Shown piece after piece: positions 15,305-24,732 of a stretch of DNA of 64,000 nucleotides. A program made the translations under genes and the position numbers. Source of the stretch: Metabacillus sediminilitoris. GTDB lineage: Bacteria; Bacillota; Bacilli; Bacillales; Bacillaceae. The notes beneath the pieces were generated by a model, which was not told the DNA's origin, did not search any database, and worked only from the letters and a program-made list of their open reading frames with translations. The first letter of the stretch is position 1. Each line of letters begins with the position of its first letter. Location of the stretch: the NCBI RefSeq assembly GCF_009720625.1, contig NZ_CP046266.1:1993501-2057500 (forward strand). Reading direction: 5' to 3'.

Positions 15305-17692
15305 ATGTTAAAAAAAATGAAGAAGAAAAGAAGACAAATGTTAGCCATCGCATTAGCAACGGGTGTCGCATTTTCGGGTTTTAGCTTTCAATCAGCTTTA
15401 GCTGCAAACGAGGGAAAAGCAGGAAGCCAACAATCGGATCAGATATCAAAGGAAGTGCCTCAGCTTATAGACAAGGCGTCAATTGATGCTGTTATAGCAG
15501 CCATGACTGTTGAGGAAAAAGCTAAGTTAGTTGTTGGTGTAGGTATGCCTGGTATGACAATCCCTAAACTATCAGTTGCAGGTGCTGTAGGGGGAACTCC
15601 TGCTATTGAACGTTTGGGAATACCTGCCATGTTTTATGCTGATGGACCCGCTGGATTAAGAATAAGTCCAACACGACCTGGGGAAACGAAGACGTATTAT
15701 TCAACAGCCTTTCCGATCGCAACATCCCTTGCTTCAACATGGGATACTAGTGTTGTAAACAAAGTTGGCCAAGCACAAGGAAATGAAGTGAAGGAATATG
15801 GTGTTGATGTTTTATTAGCACCAGCATTAAACCTTCACCGTAACTTGCTGAACGGCCGGAATTTTGAGTATTTTTCTGAAGATCCAGTAATTACAGGGAA
15901 AATGACAGCTGCGTTAGTAAATGGTGTCCAATCAAATGGTGTAGGAGCAACAGTTAAGCACTTTGCAGCAAACAATCAGGAAACCAATCGATTTACGATA
16001 GATACAATTGTATCAGAGAGGGCTTTAAGAGAGCTGTATTTAAAGGGCTTTGAAATTGCTGTGAAGGAGTCTAATCCTAAAGCTGTTATGAGCTCTTATA
16101 ATCTACTAAATGGTACACCAGCCTCCCAAAATGAAGAATTATTAACAACTGTTTTAAGAGGTGACTGGGGATATAAGGGCTATGTCATGACAGATTGGTT
16201 TGCTGGGACAGACCCTGTAGCACAAATGAAAGCTGGAAATGATCAGATTATGCCTGGTTCTCCTCAGAGTTCAGATAAAATAGTTGATGCTGTTAAGAAT
16301 GGAAAATTAGATGAGGCAATCTTAGATCGCAATGTAAAGAATATCTTAAATTTTGTAGTAGAATCTCCAAGCTTTAAGAACTATGCTCATTCAGATAATC
16401 CAGACTTGGATGCACATGCAAAAGTTGCACGTCAGGCTGCTGCGGACGGCATGGTCCTCTTAAAGAATGATTATAAAGCACTCCCGCTTAAGAAGGAAAA
16501 CAAAATTGCATTATTTGGCACTGCGCAAATTGAAACAGTTAAAGGCGGTACTGGCAGCGGAGATGTAAACGCAGCTTATACAGTTTCGGTTGTAGATGGA
16601 CTAAAACATGGAGGCTACAAATTACATGATGAGCTCATTAGTGAGTACAATGACTATATAAGTGAATTAAGAGCAATGGATGAATACAAGATTAAACCAA
16701 GTCCATGGGGAGAAGACTTTGGAAAAGTCATTCCTGTTATCCCTGAAAAGGTTCTAAATACTGAACATATAGAAAAAATTCAGAATGAATCAGACATCGG
16801 TGTAATCGTCATTGGCCGAAATTCAGGCGAAGGAGTAGACCGCCAAAATGTAAAGGGAGATTATTTACTAACAGATGCAGAACAAGAAATGATTGAAAAC
16901 ATCTCAAAAGCATATCATGAAGCTGGAAAAAAAGTAGCGGTTGTCCTTAATATTGGAGGACCTGTTGAAGTAGCCAGCTGGAGAGATAAAGTGGACTCAA
17001 TCCTTGTAGCATGGCAGCCTGGACAGGAAGCTGGAGATGCCATTGCAGATGTTTTAACAGGGGCAGTTAACCCGTCTGGCAAACTTGCAACAACCTTCCC
17101 TGTTCAATATAGTGATGTACCTTCAGCGGAGAACTTCCCTGGAACACCTGAAGAAAATCCAACACAGGTTGTCTATGAAGAGGATATCTACGTAGGTTAT
17201 CGCTATCATTCAACATTCAATGTGAAGCCTGCCTATGAGTTTGGCTATGGATTATCTTATACTAGCTTTGATTATAGCAATATTAGAGTAAGTAACGGCG
17301 GAACATTCAAGGATGAGATCACAGTATTTACAAATGTTAAGAATACAGGTGCTATTTCAGGAAAAGAGGCTGTCCAAGTATATGTAACGGCTCCAGATGG
17401 GAAACTCGAAAAGCCTGAAATTGAATTAAAAGCATTCGGAAAAACAAAGGAGCTAAATGCTAACCAAAGTCAGCTGCTGAAGTTTGATTTAAATGCAAAG
17501 GATTTAGCTTCTTATGATGAAGAAAATGACCAATGGATTGTTGAAAAAGGTACGTATACTGTGAAAGTTGGCGCGTCATCAGAAAATATTAAAGGTACTG
17601 CTACATTTAAGGTTGCTAAGGATATTGTTGTAGAAGAAGTAAGTAATTCTTTAGAACCACAGGTTGAGATCAATAAATTAACTAAAAATTAA
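15305..17692 (+). CDS. Exported GH3 beta-glucosidase with fibronectin-like domain (paralog 1)
   Basis: 795 residues from ATG 15305, which follows GAGGGGATGG. The longer frame to 15260 would overlap the cre box. A signal peptide (KKKRRQMLAIALATGVAFSG, cleavage near ALA-ANEG) directs export. The GH3 N-domain (about residues 65-340) has the KHFAANNQE motif and nucleophile Asp in GYVMTDWF. The GH3 C-domain follows at about 375-600, and a fibronectin-like domain at about 680-770 after FGYGLSYTSFDY. The architecture matches BglB-type beta-glucosidases. It is closely related to the GH3 protein at 18360 (same domain order, signal peptide style and C-terminal VEINKL). The pair is a tandem duplication separated by sda. 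Confidence 0.9.
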   Translation: MLKKMKKKRRQMLAIALATGVAFSGFSFQSALAANEGKAGSQQSDQISKEVPQLIDKASIDAVIAAMTVEEKAKLVVGVGMPGMTIPKLSVAGAVGGTPAIERLGIPAMFYADGPAGLRISPTRPGETKTYYSTAFPIATSLASTWDTSVVNKVGQAQGNEVKEYGVDVLLAPALNLHRNLLNGRNFEYFSEDPVITGKMTAALVNGVQSNGVGATVKHFAANNQETNRFTIDTIVSERALRELYLKGFEIAVKESNPKAVMSSYNLLNGTPASQNEELLTTVLRGDWGYKGYVMTDWFAGTDPVAQMKAGNDQIMPGSPQSSDKIVDAVKNGKLDEAILDRNVKNILNFVVESPSFKNYAHSDNPDLDAHAKVARQAAADGMVLLKNDYKALPLKKENKIALFGTAQIETVKGGTGSGDVNAAYTVSVVDGLKHGGYKLHDELISEYNDYISELRAMDEYKIKPSPWGEDFGKVIPVIPEKVLNTEHIEKIQNESDIGVIVIGRNSGEGVDRQNVKGDYLLTDAEQEMIENISKAYHEAGKKVAVVLNIGGPVEVASWRDKVDSILVAWQPGQEAGDAIADVLTGAVNPSGKLATTFPVQYSDVPSAENFPGTPEENPTQVVYEEDIYVGYRYHSTFNVKPAYEFGYGLSYTSFDYSNIRVSNGGTFKDEITVFTNVKNTGAISGKEAVQVYVTAPDGKLEKPEIELKAFGKTKELNANQSQLLKFDLNAKDLASYDEENDQWIVEKGTYTVKVGASSENIKGTATFKVAKDIVVEEVSNSLEPQVEINKLTKN

Positions 17693-17749
17693 ATTCGTTA
17701 GAAAGTTAGAGATTTTAACCAACCTGATATCAAAAATGAAATAATAAAG

Positions 17750-17770
17750 AGGCTCTCATTTAGAGAGCCT
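17750..17770 (+). terminator. Hairpin after the second GH3 gene
   Basis: AGGCTCTC pairs with GAGAGCCT around a 5-base loop. There is no T-run, so termination may be weak and could allow some readthrough toward sda. Confidence 0.5.
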
Positions 17771-17882
17771 AGAATGGTGTATGGGAGAAGGGATTTACCT
17801 GTCACTTGAATCAATTGCTGCACATCATGCTATTTTTATAGGGTTCAATGTTTTAACTTGTTTTGAGGAGGAAAGAGTAAGA

Positions 17883-18011
17883 ATGATTCGGATAAGTAAT
17901 GATTTACTCATACTTTCTTATATGAAAGCAAAAGAATTAAAACTTGATTCTACTTTTATTTCTTTATTAAAAGTAGAAATCCAAAATAGAAAGTTAATCT
18001 CAATACAGTAG
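17883..18011 (+). CDS. sda: Sporulation histidine kinase inhibitor Sda
   Basis: 42 residues beginning MIRISNDLLILSYMKAKELK. The pattern (S-N/D-LL..SY.KA..L.L...FI.L...EI..R) is that of Sda, the helical-hairpin protein that binds sporulation kinases such as KinA and blocks phosphorelay activation when replication is disturbed. GAGGAGG lies 11 bases before the ATG at 17883. The family is usually about 46-52 residues, so this copy is slightly short. It sits alone between two GH3 paralogs. No DnaA boxes were clearly seen upstream, so its usual replication control is not evident. Confidence 0.8.
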   Translation: MIRISNDLLILSYMKAKELKLDSTFISLLKVEIQNRKLISIQ

Positions 18012-18088
18012 CTAGATGTCAACTGATGTTTTTAATCGAACTTATATGATTCAAAAAGAATTTGAACGAACTTTATAGCATGATTAAA

Positions 18089-18140
18089 AAAAGAAATAGG
18101 AAGTTATTTTTCATGAATGAAATAACTTCCTATTTCTTTT
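18089..18140. terminator. Bidirectional terminator after sda
   Basis: A perfect 20-bp stem AAAAGAAATAGGAAGTTATT paired with AATAACTTCCTATTTCTTTT around a 12-base loop. Stem ends supply T-runs in both directions. Confidence 0.8.
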
Positions 18141-18306
18141 AATACGGTATAATAACAAGCATTTTGCAGATGAGAGTACAACAAAACGAATAAAGAAGTT
18201 GAAGTTCTTAATCTTCAGGTAGAAGATAACAAGAAAATACTAGAAATAATAAAAAAGTCAGTATTTTAAAAAGTCCCCTCACAGTAAAGCTCTTGTAAAC
18301 TTAATT

Positions 18307-18320
18307 TGTAATCGTTTTCA
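18307..18320 (+). promoter_or_regulatory. cre box of the third GH3 gene
   Basis: TGTAATCGTTTTCA fits the CcpA consensus (TGTAANCGNTNNCA). It lies 40 bases before the start codon. Upstream, 18141-18300 holds only a short decayed reading frame and no recognised gene. Confidence 0.65.
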
Positions 18321-18359
18321 TAACGACTTGAAATGACATGTTGAGAGGGGTAGAGAATA

Positions 18360-20762
18360 TTGTTAAAAAAGTGGAAAAAACAAAGGAGGAAGCTTCTAGC
18401 AATTGCTTTAGCTTCGGGGGTTATTGTAAGTGGAACTTACACTGATTCAGCCTTTGCTTCTAATTCAAATGCTAATACTAATGAAACCGTTTCACAGTCA
18501 GCAGAAGAGCAACAACAAGTTCCACAATTGGTAGATGCAGCTTCAATTGATGCTGTCATTGCGGCTATGACATTACAAGAAAAAGCTGCGATGGTAGTTG
18601 GAGCAAATACTGTGGCGCTAGACCCAGTTAATGGGGAGATTATCGGCGCACAAGCACGAAAAGTACCTGGAGCAGCTGGTCAAACACAAGCAATCCCGCG
18701 TTTAGGAATTCCATCAATTGTCCTAGCAGATGGACCAATGGGGGTTCGAATTGACCCAACAAGACCAGGGACTGAACAAACATTTCATGCCACAAAATTC
18801 CCTTCACCTAATGTACTTGCCTCAACTTGGGATACAGAATTAGTGAACAAAGTTGGGAGTGCGACTGCAGATGAACTAAAGGCGTATGGCATTGACCTAC
18901 TACTCGCACCAGGTATGAATATCCAAAGTTATTTGTTAAATGGCAGAAATTATGAATACTTTTCAGAAGATCCTTTAGTAACAGGTATCATGACATCTGA
19001 ATTTGTAAATGGTGTTCAAGACAAGGGTGTTGGAACGACAATTAAGCATTTTGCTGCTTATAATCAAAGAACGTTAAATAATGGAAATATGAATGTAAGC
19101 CAAAGAGCATTAAGAGAAATCTACCTAAAAGGCTTTGAAATAGCTGTTAAAGAATCTGACCCTTGGGCGGTAATGGATTCCTACAATGCAATTAACGGTA
19201 CGTATGCAACAGAAAACAAGGATCTTTTAACAAGCGTGTTAAGAGAAGACTGGGGATTTAAAGGCTTTACGATGACGGATTGGGAAAATGGAAATAATAG
19301 AGATATTGTTAAACAGGTCGTTGCAGGAACAGATCTGTTTATGCCAGGTAACTTGAATCAGATTAATCGAATCATAAATGCAGTGAAAGATGGAAGTCTT
19401 GATGAAAAGTATCTTGATCGTAATATTAAATCAATTCTTACTATTGTTGTCCAAACGCCAACATTTAAGGGACATGAAGCAACAAATACACCGGATTTAG
19501 AAGCAGGTGCTAAGCTTGCACGTCAAGCAGCAGCAGATGGAATGGTTCTTCTAAAAAATGAAGAGAAAGCATTACCAATAGATAACGATGTAAGCGTTTC
19601 ATTGTTTGGAACACCAAACATTGAGAAAATGACAGGGGGACGTGGAAGTGCACTTGTGTACGCACCATACCAAGTAGGCTTTCCTGAAGGTTTACAAAAT
19701 GCCGGCTTACAGATTAATGAAGAGTTGTTAGGTAAATATGAAACATATGTAGAAGAACTAAGGGCAACAGATGAATATAAACAAACACCAGGAAATTTCT
19801 TTGTCTCTACATTCCCGACACTTCCTGAAATGGATGTAAAAGAGGATGCTGTTGCAGCTGCTAAAAACACAGATGTAGGTATTATCGTACTTTCAAGTGA
19901 ATTTGGTACTTATGGATCGGACCGATCAAAGGGTGACTTCTATTTATCAGAATCTAAACGAAAGATGATTGATGATGTATCAAAGGCTTATCATGCAGAA
20001 GGGAAACCTGTTATTGCTGTCCTTAATGTCGAAGGACCACTTGAAACAGCAAGCTGGGAAGATAAAGTTGATGGAATTCTCCTCGGGTGGCAACCAGGGC
20101 AAGAATTAGGAAATTCAGTTGCGGATGTCCTCACTGGGAAAGTCAACCCATCAGGTAAACTTGCACAAACCTTCCCAGTTGACTATGCAGACCTTCCTTA
20201 TGCAGACCGTTATCCTGGTGAAAATAATGAATTTACGTATGAAGAAGATATTTATGTAGGATATCGCTACAATTCAACATTTGGATTAAAACCTGCTTAT
20301 GAATTCGGTTACGGCTTGTCATATACAACGTTTGATTATGAGAATGTAAGGGTCAACCGAAACGGGCAAATAAAGGACAAAATGACCGTATTTGCAACAG
20401 TTGAAAATACAGGTGATGTTGCGGGTCGAGAGGCTGTTCAAGTTTACGTTTCTGCTCCAGATGGAAAGCTTGAAAAACCAGAATTAGAATTGAAGGCATT
20501 TGCGAAAACAAACGAATTAAGACCTGGTAAAAAAGAGAATCTTACATTTGATTTGGATCTAAAGGATTTAGCCTCTTTTGATGAAGAGAAATCCGCTTGG
20601 CTAGTTGAAAAAGGCACTTATGAAGTCCTTGTAGGTGCATCTTCAACTGATATTAGAGGAGCTGCTTCATTTAAGGTTGATAAAGATATCGTAGTTGAAA
20701 CGGTAAATGATGTATTAGCACCACAAGTCGAGATCAACAAACTTTCTAAACTAAATGAATAA
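18360..20762 (+). CDS. Exported GH3 beta-glucosidase with fibronectin-like domain (paralog 2)
   Basis: 800 residues from TTG at 18360, with GAGAGGGG 9 bases upstream. The signal peptide is LLAIALASGVIVSGTY with cleavage near AFA-SNSN. The GH3 N-domain has IKHFAAYNQ and the nucleophile Asp in GFTMTDWENG. The GH3 C-domain and a fibronectin-like domain follow, ending in PQVEINKLSK. It is a diverged tandem copy of the 15305 gene. Differences cluster around the acid/base region and the loop after the nucleophile, so the two may split substrate range or chain-length preference. A cre box precedes it. Confidence 0.9.
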   Translation: MLKKWKKQRRKLLAIALASGVIVSGTYTDSAFASNSNANTNETVSQSAEEQQQVPQLVDAASIDAVIAAMTLQEKAAMVVGANTVALDPVNGEIIGAQARKVPGAAGQTQAIPRLGIPSIVLADGPMGVRIDPTRPGTEQTFHATKFPSPNVLASTWDTELVNKVGSATADELKAYGIDLLLAPGMNIQSYLLNGRNYEYFSEDPLVTGIMTSEFVNGVQDKGVGTTIKHFAAYNQRTLNNGNMNVSQRALREIYLKGFEIAVKESDPWAVMDSYNAINGTYATENKDLLTSVLREDWGFKGFTMTDWENGNNRDIVKQVVAGTDLFMPGNLNQINRIINAVKDGSLDEKYLDRNIKSILTIVVQTPTFKGHEATNTPDLEAGAKLARQAAADGMVLLKNEEKALPIDNDVSVSLFGTPNIEKMTGGRGSALVYAPYQVGFPEGLQNAGLQINEELLGKYETYVEELRATDEYKQTPGNFFVSTFPTLPEMDVKEDAVAAAKNTDVGIIVLSSEFGTYGSDRSKGDFYLSESKRKMIDDVSKAYHAEGKPVIAVLNVEGPLETASWEDKVDGILLGWQPGQELGNSVADVLTGKVNPSGKLAQTFPVDYADLPYADRYPGENNEFTYEEDIYVGYRYNSTFGLKPAYEFGYGLSYTTFDYENVRVNRNGQIKDKMTVFATVENTGDVAGREAVQVYVSAPDGKLEKPELELKAFAKTNELRPGKKENLTFDLDLKDLASFDEEKSAWLVEKGTYEVLVGASSTDIRGAASFKVDKDIVVETVNDVLAPQVEINKLSKLNE

Positions 20763-20802
20763 AACATGAATTCATCTCCATAGGTTACAAAAAAGGAAAA
20801 TG

Positions 20803-20828
20803 CGCCTCTACAAGAAGAGGCGTATTTA
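20803..20828 (+). terminator. Terminator of the third GH3 gene
   Basis: CGCCTCT pairs with AGAGGCG across a 6-base loop, followed by a short TATTTA stretch. Confidence 0.6.
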
Positions 20829-21003
20829 GTCCTATAATCGCTTCTAAAAAAACTCTTTCTATATGCTAGTTTTTTATTGTAAGGGCTTATAAGTTAGAGA
20901 GGAAAAAAGTTATGACGGACATCCAAGTTTGTCTCATGCTACATCAGGTTTAACAAGAAACGTATTTGCTAAAAACACAGGTAAGATGGGGGAGGTAGAA
21001 GAT

Positions 21004-22323
21004 ATGCTAAAAAAACACGTAAGAACTGGATTGTTATGTATTTTAACAATTGTTATGTCACTTTCTTTCAGCATTGGTGTACTTGCTAAGGAAGGAATTA
21101 CAAAACAAACATCTTACCGTACTGTTACAGAAATCCATGACTGGGGTGCAGCGGTTACAAAAGTAATTGTTGATATTGGTCAACCAGTACCAAATAATTC
21201 GGTGACAGAGGATACTTTTAACGTACATGTTTCAAGAAGTGACGATCGATTAGCAACTCCATTATTGGAAGAAGGCGATCGTACAGTCACAAACGCTTAT
21301 GTTTCTGATAAAGAAGGAAGCCCTGCTGCAAGAGGAAAATATGTCGTTTTAGAAATGGAAATTGGACCAAATATCTCTTTAGGTTCACCACTTAATTATG
21401 ATTGGGCTAATACGCGATTAAACGCATGGATTGATACGAAGTATACGATTACTCAGGTGCAAGATATTGCTTTGAATTCAGGAACAATTTCAGAATTGAT
21501 GATCGATACATTTGCAGGTGGCACGAGAGAACTTGTAGATGATTTCTCTTCTGGATCAAAAACATATAATGACGTTACTTTAACATATGCAGATTATGCA
21601 CCAGCAAAAGATAAGGAAAAGAATCCATTAATTATTTGGTTACACGGTGGCGGAGAAGGTGGCACGGATACAACTATTCCACTTTCTGCCAATAAAGCTG
21701 TTAGCTTTGCCAGTGAAGAAATTCAATCGTATTTTGATGGAGCATACGTTTTAGCACCTCAGGCACCAACTAAATGGATGGACGGTTTTACAGGAGTAGC
21801 TGATGGAACTTCCATCTATCAGGAAGCACTTATGGCATTAATAAAAGATTATGTTGCTAATAATCCTGATATCGATCCGAATCGAATTTACATTGGTGGT
21901 GCTTCAAATGGTGGATATATGACGATGCTTATGATTCGCGATTATCCAGGATACTTTGCAGCTGCATATCCGGTATGTGAAGGTTTAAATGATACATTGA
22001 TTACAGATGAAGACATACAAAATTTGACAAAGACTCCGACCTGGTTCGTTACAGCAGCAAATGATACAACATTGCTGCCAGAACTCAATACACTTCCGAC
22101 TTTTGACCGTTTAATTGATGCAGGTGCTGAAAATGTTCATTTAACACTGTTTGATGATGTACGTGATACGACGGGATTATACAAAAATGCAGATGGTACA
22201 CCATATGAATACAATGGGCATTGGTCATGGATTCCAGTATACAATAACGAAGTTGAAGCAACAAACGATGGGGAAACTACAACTGTTATGGAATGGATGG
22301 CTGCTCAGTCATTAAATAAATAA
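21004..22323 (+). CDS. Exported alpha/beta-hydrolase esterase (CE1/PHB-depolymerase-like)
   Basis: 439 residues from ATG 21004, placed after GGGGGAGG. The longer frame upstream lacks a ribosome binding site. Residues 1-28 form a signal peptide (VLAKEG boundary). Residues about 35-165 form a beta-rich Ig-like module. The hydrolase domain has an oxyanion loop IWLHGGGEGG and the nucleophile Ser301 in GGASNGGYM, with His in YNGHWSW. This arrangement is typical of secreted esterases with a phospholipase/carboxylesterase fold that remove acyl or feruloyl groups from plant polysaccharides. Its place after the GH3 pair fits accessory debranching. Substrate is not proven. Confidence 0.8.
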   Translation: MLKKHVRTGLLCILTIVMSLSFSIGVLAKEGITKQTSYRTVTEIHDWGAAVTKVIVDIGQPVPNNSVTEDTFNVHVSRSDDRLATPLLEEGDRTVTNAYVSDKEGSPAARGKYVVLEMEIGPNISLGSPLNYDWANTRLNAWIDTKYTITQVQDIALNSGTISELMIDTFAGGTRELVDDFSSGSKTYNDVTLTYADYAPAKDKEKNPLIIWLHGGGEGGTDTTIPLSANKAVSFASEEIQSYFDGAYVLAPQAPTKWMDGFTGVADGTSIYQEALMALIKDYVANNPDIDPNRIYIGGASNGGYMTMLMIRDYPGYFAAAYPVCEGLNDTLITDEDIQNLTKTPTWFVTAANDTTLLPELNTLPTFDRLIDAGAENVHLTLFDDVRDTTGLYKNADGTPYEYNGHWSWIPVYNNEVEATNDGETTTVMEWMAAQSLNK

Positions 22324-22609
22324 GTTACGCAAATGATGTAACTAATATATTGACATTTAAAAGCGGAGGTCAGGATCTTTTTATGATTTCCGTTTTTTCC
22401 TTTCACTAATGCTCTATAAGGGGTTCTGCCAACTAAACGCGGGTCGCACGCTAAGAGATTTTTGACTATCAACAATGCTTTTATTCCTACACTAAGGAAC
22501 TTTCCCGGTTCTTTACCAACACCCACGTTAATATCACCATCATTAACAATTCCGGATTTTAATTCATATGTTATCGTAAACAGCCTATATTAGGAAAGGA
22601 ATTGTAAAT
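22324..22609 (-). other. Decayed coding sequence, unidentified
   Basis: The minus strand has one stretch that looks like old protein (DGDINVGVGKEPGKFLSVG, LLACDPRLVGRTPYRALVKG) without an intact start. I do not recognise the family. The last bases carry AGGAAAGGA, the ribosome binding site of the first lipase gene. Confidence 0.3.
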
Positions 22610-23440
22610 ATGGTTTTTTCAGATAAAAACAATATTTTTAATAGTAAAGCCGCAATATTACTTGCAGCAATGAGCTATCAGACATATCCATTCTTTTTAG
22701 AAGGGAAACTTATCTTACCAAAAGGCTTTAAACTTCGATATACCATTCGTGCTTTTGCTAACGTAGAGGATCCTACGGAATTAGTATTCGGTTTTATTGC
22801 CGAGTCACAAGATCAAATCATTATAGCGTTTAGAGGATATGCTGCATATCCTGCAGATCTTTTAGCATCCTATGACATATTTCAAGTTCTCTATCCCTAT
22901 GTTAAAAATGGAGGAAAAACCTCCCGTGGATTTACATGTCTTTATCAATCAACAAGAAACAATTTAATCAGACAATTAAACAAACTTTCTACATCAAAAA
23001 AGCTGTTTGTCACCGGACACAACTACGGAGGAGCTTTGGCAACGTTAGCTGCTTTAGATATTGCAGTGAACACCGGGTTTAAGAATCCTTTCGTGTACAC
23101 GTATGGCAGTCCGCGTATCGGAGACCCTGTCTTTGCTTCCCGATTCAACCAAGTGGTAAAAAATAGTATACGCATTGTAAATATTCATGACTCTTTTCCA
23201 ACTTTCCCAGCAAAAAAGTATCCACCTCCTTTTACGGAGGAAGGATTATACTATCAACATGTAAAAACAAAGTATCCAATCTCATTTCAGTTAAATAATA
23301 CGCCGCGCAATGATGCGATTGCCTGTTATTTTAAATACCTCAGCAAAATGAATCCTGATTTTTCCAAAGCATTATGCAATGAAAATCTGGGTTTTTGTCC
23401 CGATACCGAAATGTGTGTTCCGTTTCGAGGAACATGCTAG
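22610..23440 (+). CDS. Class 3 lipase family protein, catalytic serine replaced by Asn
   Basis: 276 residues with the lipase class 3 fold. The nucleophile elbow reads TGHNYGG where the family has GHSxGG, so Asn138 stands in place of serine (codon AAC). The Asp (NIHDSFP) and His (YYQHVKTKYP) positions remain. The oxyanion region AFRGYAAY also differs from the AFRGT of its neighbour. The conserved C-terminal tail has spaced cysteines (LGFCPDTEMCVPFRGTC). There is no signal peptide. It is very similar to the next gene, so this is a tandem duplicate that has lost hydrolase chemistry or acquired a binding role. Confidence 0.8.
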   Translation: MVFSDKNNIFNSKAAILLAAMSYQTYPFFLEGKLILPKGFKLRYTIRAFANVEDPTELVFGFIAESQDQIIIAFRGYAAYPADLLASYDIFQVLYPYVKNGGKTSRGFTCLYQSTRNNLIRQLNKLSTSKKLFVTGHNYGGALATLAALDIAVNTGFKNPFVYTYGSPRIGDPVFASRFNQVVKNSIRIVNIHDSFPTFPAKKYPPPFTEEGLYYQHVKTKYPISFQLNNTPRNDAIACYFKYLSKMNPDFSKALCNENLGFCPDTEMCVPFRGTC

Positions 23441-23477
23441 TGTCTGAAGCCTTGAATAAAAGAACGGAGCTGCATAG

Positions 23478-24332
23478 ATGAATATCACAAGCATAAAGTA
23501 TATTTTTAACACGAAAGATGCGATATTGCTTTCGGCCATGATCTATCAGTCATACCAACTCTTTGAAACGGAACCACTTGTCTTGCCAAAAGGATATAGC
23601 CTCCGATATACCATACGAGCTCTTGCTGGTGTCGAGGAGCCGGAAGAGGAAGTATTTGGTTTTATTGCAGAGTCACAAGATAAAATTATTGTAGCTTTTA
23701 GAGGAACCCGAACATTTAAGGACAATGAGTCGGACCAAGACTTATATCAAGTACCATATCCTTTTGTCATAAATGCAGGAAAAACTCATCGCGGATTTAC
23801 ATGTATTTATCAATCGACAAGAAATGACTTGATCAGAGAATTAAACAAGCTTTCTACAACAAAAAAACTATTTGTAGCAGGCCACAGTTTAGGCGGAGCT
23901 TTAGCCGTATTAGCTGCTTTAGATTTTGCGGTAAACACCAGGTTTAAAAATCCTTTCGTGTATACGTATGGCAGTCCGCGTGTCGCAGACCCTGACTTTG
24001 CTTCCCGCTTCAACCAAACGGTAAAGAATAGTGTTCGTATTTACAATGTCCATGACATTATTCCTACTTTACCGGATCATGCGTATCCGCCTCCGTTTAC
24101 AAAGAAAGGATTATACTATCGGCATGTAAACATGAAGTATCCGCTCTCTTTCCAACTGAATAGTTTACCTGTACGGAATCATGAGATTGTCTGCTATTTT
24201 AAAAACCTCAGCCAACAGAATCCTGATTTTACTAAAGTATTTTGTGCTAAAAACCCGGGTTTTTGTCCCGATACGGGATTATGTGTTCCGTTTATAGGAA
24301 TATGCGGTGAGAAGACATCCACAAACAATTAA
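23478..24332 (+). CDS. Class 3 lipase
   Basis: 284 residues with an intact triad: Ser137 in AGHSLGGA, Asp in NVHDIIP and His in YYRHVNMKYP. AFRGTRTFKD supplies the oxyanion region. Class 3 lipases hydrolyse acylglycerols. It lies 37 bases after its paralog, with a weak GGAGC ribosome binding site, so the two are probably co-transcribed. It shares the C-terminal cysteine tail (GFCPDTGLCVPFIGIC), which may form a small disulfide- or metal-stabilised knot. No signal peptide is visible, so the site of action is cytoplasmic or via non-classical release. Confidence 0.85.
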   Translation: MNITSIKYIFNTKDAILLSAMIYQSYQLFETEPLVLPKGYSLRYTIRALAGVEEPEEEVFGFIAESQDKIIVAFRGTRTFKDNESDQDLYQVPYPFVINAGKTHRGFTCIYQSTRNDLIRELNKLSTTKKLFVAGHSLGGALAVLAALDFAVNTRFKNPFVYTYGSPRVADPDFASRFNQTVKNSVRIYNVHDIIPTLPDHAYPPPFTKKGLYYRHVNMKYPLSFQLNSLPVRNHEIVCYFKNLSQQNPDFTKVFCAKNPGFCPDTGLCVPFIGICGEKTSTNN

Positions 24333-24387
24333 AGCTCAGAAGTGTGGATCTTTGTTTCGTAATTCCTCTTAGAAATAAATGAACCAA

Positions 24388-24424
24388 AGCCGGATATTCT
24401 TAGCATGCGGAAATCCGGCTTATT
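24388..24424 (+). terminator. Terminator after the lipase pair
   Basis: AGCCGGAT pairs with ATCCGGCT around a 17-base loop, followed by TATTTA. Confidence 0.55.
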
Positions 24425-24501
24425 TACTGTATTATTTTTCTTAGCGTGAGAAATCCGCGTTTTGTGGGCACTACTCTTATAATAATTAGATAACACAATG
24501 G

Positions 24502-24539
24502 TGAAAGCGTTGACATTATTAAAAAATAACGATTATAAT
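24502..24539 (+). promoter_or_regulatory. Consensus SigA promoter overlapped by a cre box
   Basis: TTGACA (24510-24515) and TATAAT (24534-24539) are 18 bases apart. TGAAAGCGTTGACA (24502-24515) is a cre-like site that includes the whole -35 box, so CcpA would block polymerase binding. The transcript starts just before the antiterminator leader. Confidence 0.8.
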
Positions 24540-24562
24540 GAAAAATAATATCTATTAATCTA

Positions 24563-24652
24563 GGGTTGTTACTGGTGATGCAGGCAAAACCTAAGTCGTG
24601 AAAAATTGTGGGACAGGAATTGTCTTCTTTTTTCAATGGCTTAGGTTTTTTG
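24563..24652 (+). promoter_or_regulatory. LicT/BglG-type RNA antiterminator (RAT) leader with terminator
   Basis: GGGTTGTTACTGGTGATGCA and the following GGCAAAACCTAA reproduce the RAT element bound by BglG/LicT/SacY antiterminators. The 3' part of the RAT (AAAACCTAAG, 24587-24596) is also the 5' arm of a terminator closed by CTTAGGTTTT and more Ts (24640-24652). This mutual exclusion is the hallmark of beta-glucoside PTS leaders. No licT-type gene is in the window. The downstream operon is not the expected bglPH. Confidence 0.85.
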
Positions 24653-24672
24653 TTTCCCGAAAAAAGACTAGC

Positions 24673-24732
24673 ATGGAAGGCATAAGCTACGGAAAATCAG
24701 CCAAAAAAATTTTAGAGATTGTGGGGAGAAAA
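24673..24732 (+). pseudogene. bglP: bglP (beta-glucoside PTS EII) N-terminal stub
   Basis: Right after the RAT terminator an ATG opens into MEGISYGKSAKKILEIVG, close to the start of beta-glucoside EIIBCA proteins (…Y..LAK.IL..VGG.ENI). Homology ends after about 18 codons and the frame continues into unrelated sequence. A deletion has removed the rest of the PTS gene and joined its leader to the sensor/ABC locus. Confidence 0.65.

Noticed and set aside
22610..24332. Prophage origin for the paired lipases
   Set aside because: No phage structural, integrase or lysis genes are nearby.
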